Part shown: one piece after another, positions 16,942-26,364 of the stretch
How the letters are laid out: each line of letters starts with the position of its first letter
Position numbering within the stretch: position 1 is the stretch's first letter
Assembly (NCBI GenBank): GCA_050744865.1
Contig: JBOGHW010000075.1
Coordinates: 41,986 to 105,985 of the forward strand
Source of the DNA: JAKACA01 sp050744865
GTDB taxonomy: Bacteria; Actinomycetota; Acidimicrobiia; Acidimicrobiales; Bog-793
Direction: 5' to 3'
Length of the DNA stretch: 64,000 nucleotides
Notes under the pieces: model-generated
What the model was told of the DNA's origin: nothing
Databases searched by the model: none
What the model saw: only the letters and a program-made list of their open reading frames with translations
Position numbers and translations under genes: made by a program

Positions 16942-18441
16942 GTGCTCGTCTACGCTCGTGACACGTCTGCATTTGGCGAGAGCCCTATAGGCCCGGCGGT
17001 GGCTGCTCGCGAGGAATCTCAACAGGCGCCGGGAGACCGTAGTTTGGACGGGCCGCCGCGCGACCTGTCCGTGTTCCCGGTCAGCGTCATGTCCGAACGC
17101 GAGCAGTTCGAGCGCCTCGTCGAGCGTGTTCCCGCCGTGCTTTACATCGACAAGGTGGTCCCCGGCCAAGTCGTGGTCCACCCGACGGTCTACGTAGGCC
17201 CCCAGGTCGAGGCCATCCTCGGGATCACACGGCAGGAATGGCTCGCCGAGGACGAGCTTTGGGAGCAGATCGTGCACCCCGAGGACTGGCCGGCCATAAG
17301 CGCCGAGTACGCCGAATACATGCAGCGTGGTGGCGTGCTCGTACAGGAGTACCGCGTCGTCCGGCCGGACCGGGGCATTATCTGGATCCGCGACGACTGC
17401 ACCATGTGGGTCGACCCGCGGACGGGTGAGAGCATCGTGTACGGCGTGATGCTCGACATCACCGCCCAGAAGCACCTCGAGGAGCAACTGCGGGCTGCCG
17501 AGACGAAGAACCGAGCCCTTATCGAGCAGGTGCCGGGCGTTGTCTGGATCGAGCCGCTCGGGCGTAACGAGGAAGCGCCGTTCGTGAGCGGTGGCGTACT
17601 CGACCTGTTCGGGGTGGGGCGGGACGAGTGGTTTGCCACCAATTGGTGGGAGAGCCACCTCCACCCCGACGACCGGGAGGCCATCTTGCAGGTCCGCAGA
17701 TCCGTGGCGGTCGAGGCGGGGCGGTTCCGTGCCGAGTACCGCATGACGACGGCGGCCGGGCGCGTCATCTGGATCGAGGAAGTGTCCCAGGTGGTCCTGC
17801 ACGACGGCCAACCGTGGATTCTGCAAGCTCTCCTGAACAACGTCACCCAGCGCAAGCGTGCCGAGCAGCAGCTGGAGTTCCGGGCTTACCACGATCCTCT
17901 GACGGGGTTGGCCAACAGGCCGCTGTTCGACGCGAGCCTTGATCAGGCACTTGAGCGAGCCCGCCGCCAAGGCTCCGAAGTGGCTGTCCTGTTCGTCGAC
18001 ATCGACAACTTCAAGCACGTCAACGACAACTACGGCCACGAGGCCGGAGACGAGGTTCTCCGAGTAGTTGGCTCGCGCCTCCAGCACTGCGCCAGGGGCA
18101 GCGACCTCGTTGCCAGGAGGGGTGGTGACGAGTACCTGGTGCTGCTCCCTGATATCGACGCCATGCCTTCCAGTACCGGTTTGCCGACTGCCCTAAGTGC
18201 GGCAGAGCCATCGCCACGAGGGCAAGGTCGCGGCGACGACATCGCCGACGTGATCACGCGCCGCATCGTCGAGTCCATGAGGGCGCCGATCGATCTGCCG
18301 AATGGCCGGATCTCCATGAAGCTCAGCATCGGCCGCTGTGTCTACCCGTGGGACGCCGAGGACGGGAGCTCCATGATGGCGGCGGCCGATGCCCATATGT
18401 ACGGCGAGAAAAGCCGCCCGAAGACCGCCAGTCCCCACTAG
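16942..18441 (+). CDS. PAS-PAS-GGDEF diguanylate cyclase
   Basis: 499 residues. Two PAS domains with PAC-type ends (about 50-185: IIWIRDDCTMWV to GVMLDITAQK; about 190-310: VIWIEEVSQVV to LLNNVTQRKRAE) precede a GGDEF domain beginning HDPLTGLANRPLFD. The active site is RRGGDEYLVLLP (GGDEY variant, catalytic residues kept). An RxxD inhibitory-site motif (RGSD) lies five residues upstream, so c-di-GMP feedback is likely. There is no membrane segment or EAL domain; it is probably a cytoplasmic sensor of a small ligand. The first 49 residues are poorly conserved and the true start may be ATG 17089 (MSEREQFERL). Confidence 0.9.
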   Translation: MLVYARDTSAFGESPIGPAVAAREESQQAPGDRSLDGPPRDLSVFPVSVMSEREQFERLVERVPAVLYIDKVVPGQVVVHPTVYVGPQVEAILGITRQEWLAEDELWEQIVHPEDWPAISAEYAEYMQRGGVLVQEYRVVRPDRGIIWIRDDCTMWVDPRTGESIVYGVMLDITAQKHLEEQLRAAETKNRALIEQVPGVVWIEPLGRNEEAPFVSGGVLDLFGVGRDEWFATNWWESHLHPDDREAILQVRRSVAVEAGRFRAEYRMTTAAGRVIWIEEVSQVVLHDGQPWILQALLNNVTQRKRAEQQLEFRAYHDPLTGLANRPLFDASLDQALERARRQGSEVAVLFVDIDNFKHVNDNYGHEAGDEVLRVVGSRLQHCARGSDLVARRGGDEYLVLLPDIDAMPSSTGLPTALSAAEPSPRGQGRGDDIADVITRRIVESMRAPIDLPNGRISMKLSIGRCVYPWDAEDGSSMMAAADAHMYGEKSRPKTASPH

Positions 18442-18501
18442 CAACGTGCGACCTGGCACCAGGAGTATGCTGCTGGCGCCGAGATGTTCTGGGGGTGAGT
18501 T

Positions 18502-19827
18502 GTGAGCGGGAGCGGGAACGCATGCCTGCGATGCGGGAAGTCCCTGGCCGCGTCCGACTTGTTCTGCGGCCATTGCGGCGCACGGCAGAGCGAGCCAACC
18601 GGCCAAGGCTTGGACCCAGGGCCCTCGCCTGTCGAGGTCGACGCCGGTGAACCGGCGTGTCCGGCCTGCGGGGAGCCACTATACGAAGGCGACAGCTTCT
18701 GCTCGGGCTGCGGGAGTCCGATAGCCGGCGGCGAGGCTTCGGCGACATCCGGGCTGCCGCCATCGGGCCTCGAGCCTGTTTCCGAGCCACTTGCCGACAA
18801 CGAAGAAGCTCCTGAACCCAGCGGCTCGTCCTGTCGAGGCTGCGGCGCGCCAGTTGGTGGCTCTGACGTCTTCTGCGGTAGCTGCGGTGCCGCCATCGCC
18901 GGCTACCAGGACCAAGACGCGACCGGCCAGTTGCTCCCCGCTGCCGGTCTCGCAACCGCGCCAATCCCGCCGCCTTCGCAAGGCTCCTCCGCCCCCCCGC
19001 CGCAGTACGGGCCGCCCGCGCCCCAGTACGGGACGCAGTACGGTCCCCCCGCGCCGCGGCCAACGCCACAGTACGGGCCTCCGCCGCAGTACGTTGCACC
19101 GTCCGCGCCGGCGGCGACGGCGCACCGTGTAAGGGGGCGCGGGGTGACCCTGGTGATCTTGATCGTGGTGCTGGTTCTCGCAGCGGCAGGAATTACCGGT
19201 TGGAAGGAGCACTGGCCCTCTCAGCTGTTCGCCGCCAAGCACACGCCGCCGTCGACGGTGCCTGCGGTGGTGACATCGAGCACGGCACCGACCCCAACTA
19301 CCAGCTCGCTCCCGACCACCTCGACCACGCCCACTACCACGATCTCTGCTGCGCCAACACCGACCGAGTTCATGGACAGTGCCGAGAGTCTTATGAGCTT
19401 CTCGAAGGACATTCGAATGCGCTTGAACAAAGCACTTAAGGTGGCTACTTGTACCGTGGATCCAACGTCGTTGATCAGTGGCCTGAATGGTGCCGTCACT
19501 GATCGCAAAACTCTGCTTGCCAAGATTGCTACATTGAGGGCGCCAACAGCAAGAATGGGTACGATTCTTGCGAGCTTCAATTCTCTTGAGAGCGCCAAGC
19601 TAATAGACGACCTTGCCTATCAGAGTTGGGCGGCACGGATGAAAGCCTTGTTCGGCGACGGCAAATGCTACAGTGGGGCTACAACTAGTTATAGCACTGA
19701 CCACAAGATCATTGCTGCCGAGGCGCTGGTGACGAAGCGAATAGCTGCGTACCTCTCTCTTTGGAACTCCTTGGCTCCGAGTTACAACCTTCCCATCTGG
19801 AAGACAGGAGACAGCTCTACGATCTAG
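18502..19827 (+). CDS. triple zinc-ribbon membrane protein
   Basis: 441 residues. Three CxxC...CxxC zinc ribbons (CLRCGK..FCGHCG; CPACGE..FCSGCG; CRGCGA..FCGSCG) in the first 135 residues are followed by a QYGPP-rich linker. One membrane helix comes next (VTLVILIVVLVLAAAGITGW, about 218), then a Thr/Ser/Pro stalk and an outside domain of about 140 residues with two Cys. Topology puts the ribbons in the cytoplasm. Base composition drops in the last 450 bp, where A/T third positions are frequent, suggesting that the outer domain has a different origin. Function unknown; it is one of five such proteins in the window. Start GTG 18502. Confidence 0.8.
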   Translation: MSGSGNACLRCGKSLAASDLFCGHCGARQSEPTGQGLDPGPSPVEVDAGEPACPACGEPLYEGDSFCSGCGSPIAGGEASATSGLPPSGLEPVSEPLADNEEAPEPSGSSCRGCGAPVGGSDVFCGSCGAAIAGYQDQDATGQLLPAAGLATAPIPPPSQGSSAPPPQYGPPAPQYGTQYGPPAPRPTPQYGPPPQYVAPSAPAATAHRVRGRGVTLVILIVVLVLAAAGITGWKEHWPSQLFAAKHTPPSTVPAVVTSSTAPTPTTSSLPTTSTTPTTTISAAPTPTEFMDSAESLMSFSKDIRMRLNKALKVATCTVDPTSLISGLNGAVTDRKTLLAKIATLRAPTARMGTILASFNSLESAKLIDDLAYQSWAARMKALFGDGKCYSGATTSYSTDHKIIAAEALVTKRIAAYLSLWNSLAPSYNLPIWKTGDSSTI

Positions 19828-19865
19828 TGCCATCCGCTGGTAAGAGCATGGCGGAGCTACAGAAC

Positions 19866-20903
19866 TCAAGCTTCGTCGTCCCACTCCTGCCAGACCATTG
19901 CTGATATCTCGTTCAGAGTGTCTACGCCGTACTCGAGGCTCGGGTTACCGGTTGATAGCATTGCCATCAGGTAGTTATGGGAACCAGCATCGACCCATCC
20001 GAGGCTGTTCACCTGCCAGTCCGTGTCGCTCGAGTTGAGCGGCAAGTCGCCAGTCTTCATCGCTACTGTCGCACTACTCGGGACTGACTGGGATACACCC
20101 CACTGTAGCGAAGGTTCGATATGCGACATGAGGTTGAGGGCGTAGTGCTGCTGGTCTTTGCTGATCAAATTGCTCGGCATGACCAGCTGCTTGAGGAGCG
20201 CTAGTTGGTCGACCGGTCTCGTCGTCGACAAGCCCCAACCTGGCCAGGGGAAGGAACCGCAAACAACGCAAGTCGACATCGTGGTGCTACTCATGCCAAG
20301 CATGGAGTTGAACGACCCGATGGCGTTACCTCCACCAGCCGCGTACCACATCGAGGTAGCAGCCGAGTTGCTGCTCACCTCGATCATCGGCGGGATGAGT
20401 TCGCTCTCTGACGCAGTCAACGAGCGGCGCGCTCCATTCGCCTGGTAGAGGAGCGTGGCCATGATGTCGACCTTGACGATGCTGGCGGTCGGTTGCGGAG
20501 CCAGGTTCGGGTTGAGCACCCACTCGGCCCCACTGGGAATGTCGTACATCGCAACCATCACGGCGCCTGAGCGGGAGTCGACGTAACTGGTGACAGCTGC
20601 GTCGAACGGCGAAGCAGGTGGTGGATGAGTAGTGGAGGAGATCTCTGGCGTGGTGGATGTCGAGGTACCCTGCCAGCCTGTTCCGGTAGTGGTGGGTGGT
20701 GACCCTGTTGTGGATGCGGGTCTGGTGGTGCTGGAGCGCCCGTCCTCTCGAGTGTTCGCCCGCGACCCCGCAGTTGAGCACCCTGCGAGGCAGGCCACAC
20801 CGAGCGCAAGGCCAACGAGCCCACGGAGGGTGGTGCGCGGTCCCGAGCTGTTAGCTCCCAAGGGCTCAAGTATGTCGCAGGCCAGGGTGCTACGAGCGAC
20901 CAT
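19866..20903 (-). CDS. class A beta-lactamase-fold serine hydrolase lipoprotein
   Basis: 345 residues. Lipobox in LALGVACLAGCSTAG (about residue 42), a long Thr/Ser-rich linker, then a penicillin-binding-type domain. The SxxK motif is SIVK in PTASIVKVDI, SNS occupies the SxN position (MIEVSSNSAATSMW), and KTG is in AMKTGDLP. This set matches the beta-lactamase class A / endopeptidase-like family. The omega-loop Glu of true beta-lactamases is not evident, so a peptidoglycan-related or unknown hydrolase is at least as likely as antibiotic resistance. An ATG further in would place the signal peptide nearer the start. Codon use is less G/C-rich than its neighbours. Confidence 0.78.
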   Translation of the reverse strand: MVARSTLACDILEPLGANSSGPRTTLRGLVGLALGVACLAGCSTAGSRANTREDGRSSTTRPASTTGSPPTTTGTGWQGTSTSTTPEISSTTHPPPASPFDAAVTSYVDSRSGAVMVAMYDIPSGAEWVLNPNLAPQPTASIVKVDIMATLLYQANGARRSLTASESELIPPMIEVSSNSAATSMWYAAGGGNAIGSFNSMLGMSSTTMSTCVVCGSFPWPGWGLSTTRPVDQLALLKQLVMPSNLISKDQQHYALNLMSHIEPSLQWGVSQSVPSSATVAMKTGDLPLNSSDTDWQVNSLGWVDAGSHNYLMAMLSTGNPSLEYGVDTLNEISAMVWQEWDDEA

Positions 20904-21051
20904 AGGCTCAGCAGAAGCGGCCCGGGGGCCGTCTGGGGCTACGCCTGTTTGCCCTCGCCAAAGATCCAGAGCAGCAAGACCGGCTAGGGCTTATACTGAG
21001 CCGCCGCTCGCGCAGCGTGCGCAGGTACGGCATTGGGCAGAGGGGGTATGG

Positions 21052-21891
21052 ATGAACTGCAGTAACTGCAATTCGCCTCTAGCACCGGGCGCAAGGTTCT
21101 GCGCAAGCTGCGGTGCAGCTCAGTCGGCGACCGGTGGAGTAGGGCCAGTGGCAGCCGGCACTCCAGCAACTTCGATCGACTTCCGCAGGCTCGGTCGAGG
21201 AGACCTCGTCGCTGTGATCGCCACAGCTGTGGTCTTCATTTCCCTGTTCCTACCTTGGTACTCCTATACCGACACCAACGCGTCGGATGGTTGCGGTGTG
21301 ACTGCCGGATCCAGCTGCAGCTTGTCGATCTCAGCTCTGGGGTCGGGGGCTGGAGGTTGGCGCTTCTTGATCCTGGTCATCTGCCTCTTGGTGGCCGGGT
21401 TGCTGTTCCTGCGCTCGTTTCTGGTCAGTGGACTGAGGACGCCACTGCCCCACTGGCAGTTGCTCACGGCCCTGTGCAGTCTCAACCTTTTACTGATAGT
21501 GATCTCGTTCCTGGTCAAGCCGGGGTTCTACGGGCTACTTGCCGCCGCTGGCATATCGTCGTCATGGTCATATGGCGCCTTCATCGGGCTGATCGCCGGC
21601 ATAGCTGCCGTGGTCGGCGGTTCGATGAGAAGGACCGAACCTGAGACGATCGTTCCCGGAGTTGGTCCTCCAGCCTGGGCGCCTAGGCCCACACCGAGCC
21701 CGAGCCAGACGTACGCCCAACCTCGGGCGGCCTACAGCCCGCCGGAGCCGACCCAGTCCTACAGCCCGCCGGAGCCAACCCCGGAGCCCCCTCAAGAACA
21801 GAGGCCCGCCACGGCAGCCTGCGCGAACTGTGGAGCGGCGCTGGCGCCTGGCAACACCTTCTGCACTGGCTGCGGCCAGCCCGTCTTGTAG
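21052..21891 (+). CDS. zinc-ribbon membrane protein, ribbons at both ends
   Basis: 279 residues from ATG 21052 (AGGGGG ribosome site five bases upstream). An N-terminal zinc ribbon CSNCNSPLAPGARFCASCG is followed by four predicted membrane helices: LVAVIATAVVFISLFLPWYS, FLILVICLLVAGLLFL, LLTALCSLNLLLIVISFLV and SYGAFIGLIAGIAAVVGG. A Pro-rich tail with YSPPEPT repeats ends in a second ribbon, CANCGAALAPGNTFCTGCG. The FLPWYS motif after the first helix is frequent in actinobacterial four-helix proteins of unknown function. The next gene starts 11 bp downstream in the same direction, so they are likely co-transcribed. Confidence 0.82.
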   Translation: MNCSNCNSPLAPGARFCASCGAAQSATGGVGPVAAGTPATSIDFRRLGRGDLVAVIATAVVFISLFLPWYSYTDTNASDGCGVTAGSSCSLSISALGSGAGGWRFLILVICLLVAGLLFLRSFLVSGLRTPLPHWQLLTALCSLNLLLIVISFLVKPGFYGLLAAAGISSSWSYGAFIGLIAGIAAVVGGSMRRTEPETIVPGVGPPAWAPRPTPSPSQTYAQPRAAYSPPEPTQSYSPPEPTPEPPQEQRPATAACANCGAALAPGNTFCTGCGQPVL

Positions 21892-21902
21892 GAAGTCCGC
21901 CG

Positions 21903-22919
21903 GTGCCGAGGTTCTGCGGTACCTGCGGTAGCCCGATCGCAGGTAGCGGTCGCTTTTGCGGGAGTTGCGGGACGGCTGCGAGAACGCCGGCAACGGCACC
22001 TCGCGGTCCCGTTCAGCCAACCCCAGTTGGACATGCGATGCCGACCGACCAGGTTCCCACTCCAACTGCAACTCGAGCCCCTCAGTCGTCCGTGGCCCGG
22101 AGCCAGCCGGTCGCCCAGGGTGCCGGGCCAGAGCATCTATCTGGTGCGCCCCCATTACCGTCAAGCCACCTCGGGCCGCTGCCAGCAGGCCGCGCGCCCC
22201 GAGAGGAGCGCCCGCCCGTACTCTGGCGGCGTTGTCTGACGGCTTTGGCGGCCTGCGTGGTAATTGCAGCAGCGGTCGGAGCCGGCGGAGCTGTCCTCTT
22301 GCACCGGTCGAGGTCGCACTCGAGCACTCGTCACGTGTCCAAAGTCGCCGCCGTCTCCCTTCCGGCGGGCATGAAGACGTCCGTTGCAAAGCCCGCCCCG
22401 CCCAAGATCGTCACCCACCAGACCGTGGAAGTCGCTGCCCAGCCGGGTATCGCCCCAGGCACGGACAACATCACCGCAGAGGCGTCGATAAGTGGCCCGG
22501 CAGGCACGAGTGGCTCGTCGCTGCAGAGCCTCGCCGGCGGCAGCGGGCCAGGTTGGCAGGAGAGCGGCGACGCCGGCGGGACAACCTTCGAGCTCACGTT
22601 CAACACCGACGTGACAGTGTCAGCGGTCGGGATGGTGCCCGGCGATGACTCCACGGTAGGTGGCGCCTCGAAGGACCTCTGGGGCAAGCGACGAGTTGTG
22701 TCGAGCGCCCTGGTCAGCTTCGACGACGGCGAGCAGTATCTCGTCACCTTCGCGACAGGCGGTGGTTTGGCCAGGGTCGACCAGACTCAAGTTGCCTATC
22801 TCCTGGCTCCGGAGACGACCAGGCATGTCACGATCAAGATCGAAGGGACCGAGCGGCCGGCAAGCGCCGATGCGCAGAACGAGACCGTCATATCCCAGCT
22901 GGTCGTTCTCGGCCAATGA
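21903..22919 (+). CDS. zinc ribbon, membrane helix and discoidin-like glycan-binding domain
   Basis: 338 residues. The N-terminal ribbon FCGTCGSPIAGSGRFCGSCG is cytoplasmic; one membrane helix follows (LTALAACVVIAAAVGAGGAVLL, about 110). The outside C-terminal 150 residues (GWQESGDAGGTTFELTF, VSAVGMVPGDDS, RRVVSSALVSFDDG, HVTIKIEG, ISQLVVLGQ) have the strand pattern of the discoidin / NADase-type glycan-binding domain. That suggests binding of a cell-wall polymer, though no ligand can be named. Start GTG 21903. Its TGA overlaps the ATG of the next gene (ATGA), so the two are translationally coupled. Confidence 0.8.
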   Translation: MPRFCGTCGSPIAGSGRFCGSCGTAARTPATAPRGPVQPTPVGHAMPTDQVPTPTATRAPQSSVARSQPVAQGAGPEHLSGAPPLPSSHLGPLPAGRAPREERPPVLWRRCLTALAACVVIAAAVGAGGAVLLHRSRSHSSTRHVSKVAAVSLPAGMKTSVAKPAPPKIVTHQTVEVAAQPGIAPGTDNITAEASISGPAGTSGSSLQSLAGGSGPGWQESGDAGGTTFELTFNTDVTVSAVGMVPGDDSTVGGASKDLWGKRRVVSSALVSFDDGEQYLVTFATGGGLARVDQTQVAYLLAPETTRHVTIKIEGTERPASADAQNETVISQLVVLGQ

Positions 22920-25900
22920 GGCAGCTCACCCGACGCGGCTGGTTCCGGGTCGCCTGCACCGCCGTCGCGGTCGTCGTGGCTGTTGCCTCGTTCGCCATCA
23001 CCTTGCGCGATCAGGATGCGCAAGCCAGCGTGACTATGACCCCGGGCGACTTCGAGTCGATCACCCTGTCTTACTCGGCGTCGATGCTGGCGATTGAGGG
23101 CAATCAACCGTTGACCGCAACGTTCGGGCTGCGTTCGTCCTCACCCTCGTCGCGAAGCGGTGCAACGCTGTCTGCCACGATCAATGCCACTGGGCTCGTG
23201 AGGGTCGCAACACCGAGTGGGGACGTGGTGGGCCTTGACCTCGTACCTGCGCCGGAGGGATTCGCCACCTCGGGGGGCACGGTCGGGTTCCCCTCGACCG
23301 CTGAGGCGCTCATCGCCGATACGCCCGCCGTTGCCGTCTCGTCGCCGCTCACCATGATGATTCTCGCCAAGGTCATCGACGGTATGTCGACCACACAGAC
23401 GCTGGCAAACGAGCTACAAGCAGACGCCGTTGCCAACGGCCCGACGTACCTCGCTCACCCAGACCAAGCAGTGACGACCGCGCTCGGCTCTGCCCTGGCT
23501 GCGCTGTCTCCGGCTCTGGCTAGTGGCGCCAAGAGGATCGAGAGCAATCCGGCAGCCGTGTTCGACAACAACAACAGCAGCAGCAGCACGACGTCGAGTG
23601 ACTCGACCGGTGGCACAACCGCTACGCCGAAAGCGCCGAGTGCTACGCCGGCACTCACCTCCGCGGCGGCCACGAGCCCTCTGCCCGTCTCTTGCGACGG
23701 TCCGGGCATCGCCCCTGTCGGAGGGCTCGAGGGAGACGACGTCTGTATCTCCGTCGTCGGCGACTCGTCCGTGCACGGCCAGGAGACGGTCTCACTGGTT
23801 GGCGTCAACCGGGCGCCGCGTTGGGTCTTCGTCTATGCCCACGGAGCTGGCTCGAGCCCTTCCCCACTGGCTGTGCTGGCTCCGAAGACGTGGTCGGTGC
23901 CGAGCCTTTCCGCCTTGTTGTCCGCCCTCTACGAGGCGTTCATCAACAGCTCGCTACCCAACGTGGGCAAGAAGGCGCTCCATTGGCTTACGAGCCTCTT
24001 CGGCGTCACCTATCACCCGTACTACAGTGCCACTCCCTTCCCGCAGGAGCTCGTTCTGCAAATAAGGCAGTTTGCCGACGATACTACGACGAGCTTCGAC
24101 GTTACGCCTAACCAGGCCCGCGAGATCGAGACCTGGACTCCCGGCAATTGGGATCTGCACGATCCGGGCGCTCCGACTGACTGGGATCGCGTGATCGTGC
24201 CGGCAGTGCTGACACTGGCGCTCGAGCTCCTCGAGCCCTTGCTCTACATCTTCCTCGACATCAAAAGCGCTGTGAAGAGCGCCAAGAAGTCGGCGGAGGA
24301 GAACAAGAAGAAGAAGAACGAGTCCTCGACCACAAAGGCAAAGGGAGGCTCGACCACAACAGGCGAGTCGACCACCACCACCACACCTACGACGACCACC
24401 AAAGCCACGACGGTGGCGGGAGCCACGACCACCACCAGCGAGCCCGGAAGCAAGGAGAGCGCGTCCTCGGACGATGTCATCCGGGACACCCTCGGTGGAC
24501 CTGCCTGCTTGAACAGTTACGTGCACTTGAGTGTTGGGCTCACTGACTCGATCTCGACACTGTGGGACGACTTCTCCAGCAAGAGCGTGGACTTCAAGAC
24601 GATTGCGGAGGGGTTCGGGGCTGTCATTACGGGAGTCCTGGGCGATTCGGATGCTGTCGGCTGCCTCTTCGGCGTGGCACTTGACCAGGCAGCCAAGTCG
24701 GGTGCCCTCGGCGAGGCCGCCCAAGACACGCTTTCGGCTCTGTTCGCAGCCGGGATAGACGGCTTTCCCGGTGCTGTGAGCTTGGTCCTGCAGGGGGGCA
24801 ACGTCTCTGCGACGCTGCTCAGTGTTGCCAAGCAGGCGCTCGACTCCATCGCCAGCGCCCTGTTTGGCATGGTCGTCAAAGAGGTCATAGAGAAGATTGC
24901 CCTACTCATCGATCCGGCGGGGGACCTCCTGACGGTGGTCAACATCGTGGAGAGTGCTCCGGAGCTGGCCAGTCTCGGCCTCACTGTCGTCGACTTGGTG
25001 AACACTCTGGTCACTTCGGGCGACGGCAGCGTCTACACACTCGACTCCGCTTCGGCCATACGCCATGAGCTCCAGTACTATCCGACAACTGTCGGCACTC
25101 CCGCCAACCCTGGGTACGTGCCCGACTGGTGGGACGAGGATCCGACGGTCAGTTCGACCATCGGTGGGAAGTCCGAGCCGGGTTACTGGGTCTCGGGTGA
25201 CAACCAGCTGGACTCGTTCTACGCCTCGGGGAAGGCTGCATATTCACTGCGCGCCACCGCCAACTCTGGCAATACATCGTTGACCCTCACCAAGAACGAC
25301 GGCTCAGGCCATCAGGACTGGTCTGTGTCGTTACCAGATCCCAGCAGCGACAGCAGCTTCGGGATCCTGCTCGCCAGCCGGACGGGCAACATCTTCGTCT
25401 ACGGGACCAGCTCTCTCACTTCCATCGCAATCGTCAACGGGCATACCGGTGCGGTGGTTGTCAACATCGAGAAGGTAGCTGGTCCGGCAGAGCTCTTTTC
25501 CGGAGGCGCGTGGATGCTCGAGGACCTCAGCGCAGATTCCCTGGCCGTGAACAACAACCTCAACACCTACCTGTTCGACACGACCACGGGCACTGAGCAC
25601 ACGTATTCGGGCCTCAACATCGACTACGCACTGGACGCCGAGCAGGGTGCTGATGCGCTAACCGCCGACGCGAGTACTGGCACCTTTTACAAGATCACGG
25701 GGACATCCCTACAGTCCCTCGGTACGATGCCGCATCCACCGGCGGTCAACGACCACGGGGTCACGTGGCCAGAATGCAACGGGGATATCTCCTATGTCAC
25801 CACCGACGGCTACGTCGCGACAGACACGCTCAATGGTCATCAACTGTGGCTGACACGAGCCGATCCGGCGCAAGGCAGCGGTGCAGGCAACCGAGCCACG

Positions 25901-26278
25901 TTCTCGTCGGTGCTCCCGAATTGCGACGTTATCGCCACTGACGACCATGGTTACGTTTCTGACATTCAAGCAACGACTGGTTCCACACCGCATTTCTTGT
26001 GGACCAGCAGGTACGGCTACTACAGCGAGAAGGACAATTACCTCAACACCGATGCGGCCTACCCGCTGACGGGCCTGGTGGTCGCCGGCAACGAGGCGAT
26101 CGTCGCCAGCAGCTACGATCCCCACGTCGTGGCTTTTAAGATCACGGCTGGCGGAGCGCTGCTCTGGTCGTACCCGCTCACCAGCCAGGTGCTCGCTCTC
26201 CAACAGCTTGGCCCCACCACTCTGCTTGCCATCGGGACAGACGGCACGCTGACGGATCTCCAGCTGCCGGCCAAGTAA
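22916..26278 (+). CDS. 1120-residue exported protein with C-terminal PQQ-like propeller
   Basis: Begins with a membrane anchor or signal (WFRVACTAVAVVVAVASFAI). An extracellular region to about residue 420 follows. A hydrophobic segment (VLTLALELLEPLLYIFLDI, about 430) leads into a Lys-rich helix KSAKKSAEENKKKK, a Thr-rich linker (about 465-520), an amphipathic region with several hydrophobic stretches (about 540-700), and a C-terminal beta-propeller of about 330 residues. The propeller blades resemble PQQ/quinoprotein repeats (GNIFVYGTSSLTSIAIVNGH, TDGYVATDTLNGHQLWLT). The coupling to the upstream zinc-ribbon/discoidin gene suggests a common envelope complex. No enzymatic residues are recognisable. 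Confidence 0.75.
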   Translation: MRQLTRRGWFRVACTAVAVVVAVASFAITLRDQDAQASVTMTPGDFESITLSYSASMLAIEGNQPLTATFGLRSSSPSSRSGATLSATINATGLVRVATPSGDVVGLDLVPAPEGFATSGGTVGFPSTAEALIADTPAVAVSSPLTMMILAKVIDGMSTTQTLANELQADAVANGPTYLAHPDQAVTTALGSALAALSPALASGAKRIESNPAAVFDNNNSSSSTTSSDSTGGTTATPKAPSATPALTSAAATSPLPVSCDGPGIAPVGGLEGDDVCISVVGDSSVHGQETVSLVGVNRAPRWVFVYAHGAGSSPSPLAVLAPKTWSVPSLSALLSALYEAFINSSLPNVGKKALHWLTSLFGVTYHPYYSATPFPQELVLQIRQFADDTTTSFDVTPNQAREIETWTPGNWDLHDPGAPTDWDRVIVPAVLTLALELLEPLLYIFLDIKSAVKSAKKSAEENKKKKNESSTTKAKGGSTTTGESTTTTTPTTTTKATTVAGATTTTSEPGSKESASSDDVIRDTLGGPACLNSYVHLSVGLTDSISTLWDDFSSKSVDFKTIAEGFGAVITGVLGDSDAVGCLFGVALDQAAKSGALGEAAQDTLSALFAAGIDGFPGAVSLVLQGGNVSATLLSVAKQALDSIASALFGMVVKEVIEKIALLIDPAGDLLTVVNIVESAPELASLGLTVVDLVNTLVTSGDGSVYTLDSASAIRHELQYYPTTVGTPANPGYVPDWWDEDPTVSSTIGGKSEPGYWVSGDNQLDSFYASGKAAYSLRATANSGNTSLTLTKNDGSGHQDWSVSLPDPSSDSSFGILLASRTGNIFVYGTSSLTSIAIVNGHTGAVVVNIEKVAGPAELFSGGAWMLEDLSADSLAVNNNLNTYLFDTTTGTEHTYSGLNIDYALDAEQGADALTADASTGTFYKITGTSLQSLGTMPHPPAVNDHGVTWPECNGDISYVTTDGYVATDTLNGHQLWLTRADPAQGSGAGNRATFSSVLPNCDVIATDDHGYVSDIQATTGSTPHFLWTSRYGYYSEKDNYLNTDAAYPLTGLVVAGNEAIVASSYDPHVVAFKITAGGALLWSYPLTSQVLALQQLGPTTLLAIGTDGTLTDLQLPAK

Positions 26279-26364
26279 GCCGGTCCCGAGCGTCTCTCGC
26301 CGGTCCTCGGTACCTCAGCCCAAGAGCCGCCCGCTCAAGTCGCTCGGTCGTTGCACGGCGCTGC

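Noticed and set aside
16480..18087. 535-codon open frame on the minus strand
   Set aside because: Antisense to the DUF2510 protein and the PAS-PAS-GGDEF cyclase; no recognisable domain.
19866..20903. antibiotic-resistance beta-lactamase
   Set aside because: SxxK and KTG are present, but the omega-loop Glu region of class A enzymes is not recognisable, so resistance cannot be claimed.
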